A stretch of 10,681 nt of DNA. Origin: Bacillota bacterium. Lineage in GTDB: Bacteria; Bacillota; Clostridia; Acetivibrionales; DSM-1351. This document shows positions 5,091 to 10,681 of this stretch, piece by piece. Location of the stretch: the NCBI GenBank assembly GCA_023433945.1, contig JAEYTP010000130.1, forward strand, positions 1 through 10,681, written 5' to 3'. Under the pieces are notes generated by a model. It ran no database searches. It was not told where the DNA came from and saw nothing but the letters and a program-made list of their open reading frames with translations. The number at the start of each line of letters is the position of its first letter. Position 1 is the stretch's first letter. The position numbers and the translations under genes are program-made.

Positions 5091-5789
5091 CTATATATCT
5101 ATCTTATTCTTCAGCTTCTTCTCTTCCATTTCCTGTAACCACCAATCCTGGTTCTTTACAGTGCTCATTTCAAATCCCAGGTGTTCAGCATCACCTTCCA
5201 TTAGCACTTCAAACTCATCCTTTTCATCATCAAAATCAACTATAGTAATGGATGTATTGTCATGCCAGTAAATATTTTTCATATGCTCGAGGCATTCATT
5301 ATAAAACTTACAAAGCATTGCCCTGATTGCAGTTCCATGAGTTACTATGCAAATATTTCTGCCTCTGTTTTGCTTAATAATGTACATTACCTCTGCCATT
5401 AGTCTATTATAGAACTCTTCCATGCTTTCACCATTGGGCATCTGATGAATATGCGGCTCATTTTCCCATGTAAAATTCTCTTGTGGATATAGTTGTGGTA
5501 GGTCATCCCACGCCCTGTTTTCCCAATCACCACCATTAATCTCTTTGAGTTTATCAGTCTTAATAATACTAAGCTTCTTTATGTCAGCAATATATTGAGC
5601 TGTCTCTAGAGTTCTGGTCAAGCTGCTGGAATAAAGCACATCTATCGGTACATTTGCAAGCCTCTGAGCTGCCATTTCAGCCTGCTTATGACCCTTTTCT
5701 GTTATATGACTATCATACCAACCATGAAAAATCCTGCCAATATTTCCTTCAGCTTCTGCATGACGTACAAAAATCAGTCGTGTTTTCAT
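5091..5789 (-). CDS. Histidine phosphatase family protein (phosphoglycerate-mutase-like)
   Basis: A cytosolic enzyme of 232 residues from the branch that includes cofactor-dependent phosphoglycerate mutase, CobC and broad-range phosphatases. The catalytic set is intact: FVRHAEAEGN with Arg9 and phospho-accepting His10, Arg59 in SSSLTRTLETA, Glu83 in LKEINGGDWE, and His151 in IVTHGTAIRAM. The motif reads RHA where many members have RHG, a common variant. The C-terminus (about 200-232) is charged and Trp-rich and has no recognised function. The start has GGGGAGG eight bases upstream. It lies 41 bp after pyrD and 57 bp before the phosphoribosyltransferase-like gene, all on one strand, so it probably belongs to the pyrimidine transcript. 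A role in nucleotide metabolism, such as phosphate removal from a pathway intermediate, is inference; the substrate cannot be deduced. Confidence 0.86.
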   Translation of the reverse strand: MKTRLIFVRHAEAEGNIGRIFHGWYDSHITEKGHKQAEMAAQRLANVPIDVLYSSSLTRTLETAQYIADIKKLSIIKTDKLKEINGGDWENRAWDDLPQLYPQENFTWENEPHIHQMPNGESMEEFYNRLMAEVMYIIKQNRGRNICIVTHGTAIRAMLCKFYNECLEHMKNIYWHDNTSITIVDFDDEKDEFEVLMEGDAEHLGFEMSTVKNQDWWLQEMEEKKLKNKIDI

Positions 5790-5830
5790 GTGATGTCCTC
5801 CCCTTTATTAATAATATTACGAAACTAGAG

Positions 5831-6742
5831 CTAATTCATTTCAAGTTTCCCAATCACACTATATATATTATTATAATTATTTTGTTTCAGATACTCTACA
5901 ATTCCGTTAATTATTTTTTCGGGGACTAATGGATCAACAAAATTAGCAGTGCCCACCATTATTGCTGAGGCACCTGCAAGCAGAAATTCTATTGCATCCT
6001 CTGCAGTAGCTATTCCGCCCATCCCAATTACGGGAATCTTGACAGTGTTTGCTACTTCATACACCATTCTCACTGCTACGGGCTTCACTGCCGGTCCCGA
6101 CAACCCTCCAAAGTTATTCGCGAGAACTGGTTTCTTCTTATGAATATCTATAGCCATTCCTAACAGGGTATTTATAAGTGAAACAGCATCGGCACCTTCG
6201 CCCTCCGCAGCCTTTGCAATGGACTTGATGTCAGCTACATTCGGAGTAAGCTTTACAATAAGTGGCTGCTTACAATATTTTTTCACTGCCCTTGTTATTT
6301 CTGCAATACCTTGAGGTGTAGTTCCAAATGCAAGGCAGCCTGCCTTGACGTTGGGGCAGGAAACATTCAGCTCTATAGCATCAACACCGCTATCACCTAG
6401 TATTTCTGCCATTTCACAGTAGTCCTCTATGGTGTTTCCTGCAATATTGGCAATAACCCTGGTATCATATCCCTTCAAAAAAGGCATATACTGCTGCTTA
6501 AATACCTGTACACCTGGATTCTGAAGCCCAACACTGTTCAGAATTCCAGATGGGGTTTCTGCTATTCTAGGAGGTGGATTTCCCTTCCTCTCTAAGAGAG
6601 TAAGCCCCTTCACAGATATTCCTCCAAGCTTGTTCAGGTCAATATATTCACCGTATTCCTTACCGAAACCATAAGTACCTGAAGCCATTATAACGGGATT
6701 ATTGAATTTAACTCCAGCTATATTCACACTCAAATCTATCAT
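5831..6742 (-). CDS. pyrD: Dihydroorotate dehydrogenase class 1B, catalytic subunit
   Basis: Oxidises dihydroorotate to orotate, the fourth step of UMP synthesis, with FMN as cofactor; as a class 1B enzyme it passes electrons to PyrK and on to NAD+. At 303 residues it has the normal length. Key features of the TIM barrel are MASGTYGFG at 19-27, SVKG with Lys45, the NSVGLQNPG loop at 69-77, the active-site loop NVSCPNVKAG with catalytic base Cys129, Lys164 in VKLTPN, and the FMN phosphate-binding segments GMGGI (240-244) and MVGTANF (262-268). A cysteine base, in place of the serine of class 2, fits class 1, and the adjacent pyrK confirms subtype 1B. The ATG has GAGAGG eight bases upstream. 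It lies 62 bp after pyrK and 41 bp before the histidine phosphatase gene. Confidence 0.97.
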   Translation of the reverse strand: MIDLSVNIAGVKFNNPVIMASGTYGFGKEYGEYIDLNKLGGISVKGLTLLERKGNPPPRIAETPSGILNSVGLQNPGVQVFKQQYMPFLKGYDTRVIANIAGNTIEDYCEMAEILGDSGVDAIELNVSCPNVKAGCLAFGTTPQGIAEITRAVKKYCKQPLIVKLTPNVADIKSIAKAAEGEGADAVSLINTLLGMAIDIHKKKPVLANNFGGLSGPAVKPVAVRMVYEVANTVKIPVIGMGGIATAEDAIEFLLAGASAIMVGTANFVDPLVPEKIINGIVEYLKQNNYNNIYSVIGKLEMN

Positions 6743-6783
6743 GTTTAATTCCTCTCAAGCCCCTCAAGTAATTTTATATTAGC

Positions 6784-6803
6784 GGTGCAAAGCTTTACGC
6801 ACC
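6784..6803 (-). other. Small stem-loop just after pyrK
   Basis: GGTGC (6784-6788) and GCACC (6799-6803) form a 5-bp stem around a 10-nt loop holding AAAGCTTT, one base past the pyrK stop codon. No U-run follows, so it is not a terminator. It could be an mRNA processing or stability element, or chance. Confidence 0.3.
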
Positions 6804-6804
6804 C

Positions 6805-7581
6805 TTACTCCCAGCACACGTCTGTGCTCCAGAATACCGGGCCGTCCTTGCAGACATGGCTGTACTCAAAGTCATCGCCCTTCTTGGTTTTGCAGGCACA
6901 GACCAGGCATGCTCCTATTCCACAGCCCATTCTTTGCTCCATAGACACCTGACAAGGTATACCATTTGCTTCAGCTATTTTTACTACCTTTTGCATCATT
7001 ATGCTTGGTCCGCAAGTATATATTATGTCAGGTCTATCCTCTGAAGTTGCCTTTTCTAGCAGTTCGGTAACAAATGCCTTTGTTCCGTTGGAACCGTCAT
7101 CTGTAGCAATTCTCAATACCTCTGATGCTGTTGAGAATTCCTCTTCAAGTACGACAGCAGCCTTGGTTCTAAACCCCAAAAGCGCTGTTCGCTTTGAGTC
7201 TGGCATGCTTTTTAGCAGATACAGCAGTGGGAAGGTTCCTATTCCACCTCCCACAACGCACACCTTCTTATAATTACTATCTATATGAAAAGGCTTTCCA
7301 AGCGGTGCAAGAATATCAACCTTTTCGCAAGCACCATGACAAAGTAATTCCGTTCCCTTGCCTTTAACCTGTATGACCAATGTAAAAGTGCCTTGTTCTC
7401 TATCCACATCACAAATACTTATCGGTCGTCTCAGGAATGCATCCATTCCACCGCATTTTATATTTACGAATTGTCCCGGTCTGGCAGTTGAAGCAATCTC
7501 ATCGGATTTAATAATCATTCTGAATACTCCACTGCATAGCTCTTCAGTTTTTAAAACCCATTCACTAAAAACCTTAGACAT
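6805..7581 (-). CDS. pyrK: Dihydroorotate dehydrogenase electron-transfer subunit
   Basis: The iron-sulfur flavoprotein partner of PyrD: it takes electrons from the PyrD FMN through a 2Fe-2S cluster to FAD and NAD+. At 258 residues it has the family length. The N-terminal ferredoxin-reductase-like beta barrel has the FAD motif RRPISICDVD (51-60), the nucleotide-binding region starts with VCVVGGGIGTFPLL (107-120), and the C-terminal cluster domain holds Cys220, Cys225, Cys228 and Cys244 in the spacing C-x4-C-x2-C-x15-C. The segment VCKDGPVF after the last ligand is typical of PyrK. A strong GGAGG lies 4 nt before the ATG and overlaps the carB stop region; only 8 nt separate the two genes, which implies coupled translation. 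It is followed by pyrD after 62 bp. Confidence 0.96.
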   Translation of the reverse strand: MSKVFSEWVLKTEELCSGVFRMIIKSDEIASTARPGQFVNIKCGGMDAFLRRPISICDVDREQGTFTLVIQVKGKGTELLCHGACEKVDILAPLGKPFHIDSNYKKVCVVGGGIGTFPLLYLLKSMPDSKRTALLGFRTKAAVVLEEEFSTASEVLRIATDDGSNGTKAFVTELLEKATSEDRPDIIYTCGPSIMMQKVVKIAEANGIPCQVSMEQRMGCGIGACLVCACKTKKGDDFEYSHVCKDGPVFWSTDVCWE

Positions 7582-7589
7582 ATTTCCTC

Positions 7590-10500
7590 CTATTCCTCAA
7601 ATATGCTCAAGTTAAGCACACTTAGCTGTCCCTCTGTCTTGCCAAGCTTCAAGCACTTCAGTACTGCTTCGGCAGTATCTAGCGAGGTCAGGCATGGAAT
7701 AGACATTTCAACAGCCTTTCTTCTTATCTTGAAGCCATCTCTTTCGGGCTTTCTTCCCTTTGTAGCTGTATTGATAATCATGCCTATTTTGCCTGATTGT
7801 ATCAAATCAAGAATGTTTGGTGAGCCATCATCAATCTTCTTTACTGCATTTGTAGCTATTCCAAAGCTATTGAGCATGTGCGCAGTCTTTCCTGTTGCGT
7901 ACAGTGTAAAGCCCAACTTTTCAAATTCCTCCGCAAGGTTAACAAGCTCCGGCTTGTCAGTATCTCTGACAGTCATTAGAATGCCCTCTTCCACCTTTGG
8001 CAGCTTGAAGTTTGAAGCCACTATTGCCTTATATAATGCCTCTGGGAAGTTATCTGCTATACCCAGCACCTCACCTGTTGACTTCATTTCAGGTCCAAGG
8101 CTGGTATCCACATCGTGCAGCTTCTCAAAGGAGAACACTGGAGCTTTTACCGATACATACTTTGGCTCTTTATATAGGCCTGTGCCATAAGGGAAATCTG
8201 TTAATTTCTTTCCAAACATAACCTTTGTTGCAAGGTTTACCATTGGTATGCCTGTAACCTTACTGATATAAGGTACTGTACGGCTTGATCTTGGATTAAC
8301 TTCTATTACATAGACGTTATTGTTATATAAAACATACTGAATGTTTACCAGGCCCACTACATTGAGTGCTTTTGCCAGCCTCATGGTATAGTCCACTATC
8401 ACTTCTTTTACCTTGTTGCTGATGGTCTGCGTTGGATATACTGAAATGCTGTCACCGGAGTGTACTCCCGCTCTTTCCAAATGCTCCATAATTCCAGGTA
8501 TCAGTATATTCTCACCATCACATATTGCGTCAACCTCAATTTCCTTACCCATCATGTACTTATCAACCAGTATTGGATGCTCCTGCACTGTTCTATTGAT
8601 AATCTCCATGAATTCCTCTATATCCCTGTCGTTGTATGCTATTTCCATACCCTGCCCACCAAGTACGTATGAAGGTCTCACCAGCACAGGATAGCCTAAC
8701 TTGTTTGCAGCCTCTAATGCTTCCTCAAGAGTATAGATTGTCTTTCCTGCCGGTCTTGGGATATTACATTCTTCTAATATTTGGTCAAACTTCTCTCTAT
8801 CCTCAGCTGCGTCAATATCCTTTGGCTCTGTTCCAAATATCTTTACGCCCATATCATGCAGTGACTTAGTGAGCTTTATTGCTGTCTGACCACCAAACTG
8901 TACAATTGCTCCCACTGGGTTTTCAGTCTCAACGAGGTTTGCAACGTCCTCAGGAGTCAATGGTTCAAAATACAGTCTGTCAGCTGTATCAAAGTCGGTG
9001 CTTACAGTCTCAGGGTTATTGTTTGCTATAATAGTCTCAAAACCTAGCTCCTTAAGTGCCCACACCGAGTGAACCGAGCAGTAGTCAAATTCTATACCCT
9101 GCCCTATTCTGATAGGCCCTGAACCAAGTACTAGTATCTTGTCCTTATCCGATTTCTTTACCTCAGAATACTTGTCATAGGTTGAATAGTAGTAAGGAGT
9201 TGCAGCTTCAAACTCAGCAGCGCAGGTATCAACCATTTTATAGGCTGCCACTAGGCCCATGTTCTTTCTCTTTTGTGTAACAGCCTTTGCGTCACACCCT
9301 GAAAGCTTTGCAATTATTGCATCGGTAAAGCCCATCTTTTTGGCCTTAGTAAGCAATTCGCCATTTAGACCGTCAATATCTCTGACTGTCTTAAGCTTCT
9401 CTTCCATCAATACTAGCTCTTTAATTTTGCATAGGAAGAAGTAATCTATCTTTGTTATTTCATGTATTTCTTCAAGTGTTATTGAACGTCTGATTGCCTC
9501 TGCAATCACGAATATTCTTTCATCGTTAATATCATGCAGCTTCTTGACTAGTACATTTCCGTCCAGTTTTTCATAAATATCCTGACCCAAGGTGAAGATT
9601 CCCAACTCAAGGGAGCGTATTGCCTTCATCAATGCCGCTTCAAATGAGCTGCTTATGGACATTACCTCTCCTGTTGCCTTCATCTGTGTTCCAAGTGTTC
9701 TCTTCGCCTTAACAAATTTGTCAAATGGCCATTTTGGAATCTTTACCACCACATAGTCTAGCGTTGGCTCGAAGCATGCATAAGTCTTTCCGGTAACGGC
9801 ATTTTGTATTTCGTCCAAGCCATAGCCTATTGCTATCTTTGTAGCAACCTTTGCTATTGGATAACCGGTTGCCTTAGAAGCAAGAGCTGATGAACGGCTA
9901 ACTCTGGGGTTAACCTCGATTACTGCATATTCAAAGCTGGTTGGGTGCAGTGCATACTGAACATTACAGCCTCCTTGAATTCCCAGTGCAGATATGATCT
10001 TTAGAGCAGAAGTTCTGAGCATCTGATATTCCTTATCAGCAAGAGTCTGAGAAGGAGCTACAACTATACTGTCTCCTGTATGAACTCCAACAGGGTCAAT
10101 GTTTTCCATGTTACATACAGTGATAACATTTCCCTTGCTATCACGCATTACCTCATACTCAATTTCCTTCCAGCCTGAGATACATTTCTCTATAAGTACC
10201 TGATGCACACGGCTAAGTCTTAATCCATGACCGCCCGTTTCCTTCAATTCTTCAACGTTGTTAACAATACCGCCGCCGGTACCACCTAGAGTGTATGCAG
10301 GTCTTACAATAACGGGATAACCTATTTCTTCTGCGAAGGCTAGTGCATCCTCAATTGTATTGACAACCTTACTTGCGATACAAGGCTCTCCTATCCTTTC
10401 CATTGTATCCTTAAAATCCTGTCTGTCCTCCGCCATCTTTATAGCCTCGGTTGCAGTTCCAAGCAGCTTTACACCCTGCTCTTCAAGGAAACCTTCCTCT

Positions 10501-10681
10501 GCAAGCTCCATTGCAAGGTTCAGACCTGTCTGACCTCCCAAGGTTGGAAGTATACTATCAGGCTTTTCTTTTCTAATAATATTCTTTACAACCTCTGCCT
10601 TCAAAGGTTCAATATAAACCTTGTCGGCGATGTTTGTATCTGTCATTATTGTTGCAGGATTGCTGTTTACCAGTACAACCT
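7590..10681 (-). CDS. carB: Carbamoyl-phosphate synthase large subunit (5' end cut by window)
   Basis: Makes carbamoyl phosphate from bicarbonate, ammonia (delivered by CarA) and two ATP, for pyrimidine and possibly arginine synthesis. The visible 1029 codons lack about 40-45 N-terminal residues; the frame stays open to the right edge and starts with VVLVNSNPATIMTD, a conserved CarB segment, so the Met at 10646 is internal. Numbering from that Met: first ATP-grasp unit about 76-350 (VRPAYTLGGTGGG at 114-126, IEVNPRVSRSSAL at 243-255), oligomerisation region about 360-500, second synthetase half from about 503 (LVLGSGPIRIGQGIEFDY) with VRPSYVLGGQGME at 656-668 and IEVNPRSSRT at 781-790, and the MGS-like allosteric domain about 885-1018. 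The allosteric domain keeps Lys898 (TDK) and Thr918/Thr921 (ATGKTA), positions used for effector binding in E. coli, so nucleotide control is plausible. Gene order carB-pyrK-pyrD matches Bacillus-type pyr operons. Confidence 0.97.
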   Translation of the reverse strand, partial: VVLVNSNPATIMTDTNIADKVYIEPLKAEVVKNIIRKEKPDSILPTLGGQTGLNLAMELAEEGFLEEQGVKLLGTATEAIKMAEDRQDFKDTMERIGEPCIASKVVNTIEDALAFAEEIGYPVIVRPAYTLGGTGGGIVNNVEELKETGGHGLRLSRVHQVLIEKCISGWKEIEYEVMRDSKGNVITVCNMENIDPVGVHTGDSIVVAPSQTLADKEYQMLRTSALKIISALGIQGGCNVQYALHPTSFEYAVIEVNPRVSRSSALASKATGYPIAKVATKIAIGYGLDEIQNAVTGKTYACFEPTLDYVVVKIPKWPFDKFVKAKRTLGTQMKATGEVMSISSSFEAALMKAIRSLELGIFTLGQDIYEKLDGNVLVKKLHDINDERIFVIAEAIRRSITLEEIHEITKIDYFFLCKIKELVLMEEKLKTVRDIDGLNGELLTKAKKMGFTDAIIAKLSGCDAKAVTQKRKNMGLVAAYKMVDTCAAEFEAATPYYYSTYDKYSEVKKSDKDKILVLGSGPIRIGQGIEFDYCSVHSVWALKELGFETIIANNNPETVSTDFDTADRLYFEPLTPEDVANLVETENPVGAIVQFGGQTAIKLTKSLHDMGVKIFGTEPKDIDAAEDREKFDQILEECNIPRPAGKTIYTLEEALEAANKLGYPVLVRPSYVLGGQGMEIAYNDRDIEEFMEIINRTVQEHPILVDKYMMGKEIEVDAICDGENILIPGIMEHLERAGVHSGDSISVYPTQTISNKVKEVIVDYTMRLAKALNVVGLVNIQYVLYNNNVYVIEVNPRSSRTVPYISKVTGIPMVNLATKVMFGKKLTDFPYGTGLYKEPKYVSVKAPVFSFEKLHDVDTSLGPEMKSTGEVLGIADNFPEALYKAIVASNFKLPKVEEGILMTVRDTDKPELVNLAEEFEKLGFTLYATGKTAHMLNSFGIATNAVKKIDDGSPNILDLIQSGKIGMIINTATKGRKPERDGFKIRRKAVEMSIPCLTSLDTAEAVLKCLKLGKTEGQLSVLNLSIFEE

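Noticed and set aside
7603..8190. Long plus-strand open frame of 195 codons
   Set aside because: It is the antisense shadow of carB, whose minus-strand reading is fully conserved over the same bases.
10644..10646. Start codon of carB
   Set aside because: The frame is open to the window edge and encodes the conserved VNSNPATIMTD segment, so this Met is internal.

Overview
The window looks like a piece of a low-GC Gram-positive chromosome, most likely a clostridial one. It is AT-rich, has strong AGGAGG-type ribosome sites, encodes a class 1B (PyrK-dependent) dihydroorotate dehydrogenase, and carries a Bacillus/Clostridium-type LexA box. This is inferred from gene content, and no species is claimed. 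Every supported gene lies on the minus strand, so transcription runs from high to low coordinates.

Right part (about 10681 to 5830): the pyrimidine operon, in the order carB (5' end cut by the window edge), pyrK, pyrD. CarB makes carbamoyl phosphate. PyrD and PyrK form the NAD-linked dihydroorotate dehydrogenase, with electrons leaving through FAD and a 2Fe-2S cluster on PyrK. Two further genes follow closely: a histidine-phosphatase family protein and an orotate-phosphoribosyltransferase-like protein whose PRPP motif is degenerate. They occupy the place where pyrF/pyrE stand in Bacillus.

Middle (4170 to 1830): a 540-bp gene-free stretch with an array of about 21-bp repeats that extends into the 3' end of the phosphoribosyltransferase-like gene. 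Next come a YbaK-family aminoacyl-tRNA deacylase and a LysE-family exporter that are tightly coupled, then an array of three 47-bp direct repeats, then a second YbaK-family deacylase.

Left part (1830 to 1): a gene-free stretch with degenerate 13-bp repeats, a tyrosine recombinase, and the start of a small lipoprotein gene that leaves the window. The recombinase has a near-consensus promoter (TTGACA, 17 bp, TATATT). Directly after the -10 box comes a 32-bp perfect palindrome centred on GAACATATGTTC, which matches the Gram-positive LexA (SOS) box. Its N-terminus carries an extra domain of about 60 residues resembling HARP-type modules. A recombinase apparently induced by DNA damage is the most interesting item here. 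No RNA genes, CRISPR arrays or complete insertion sequences were seen.
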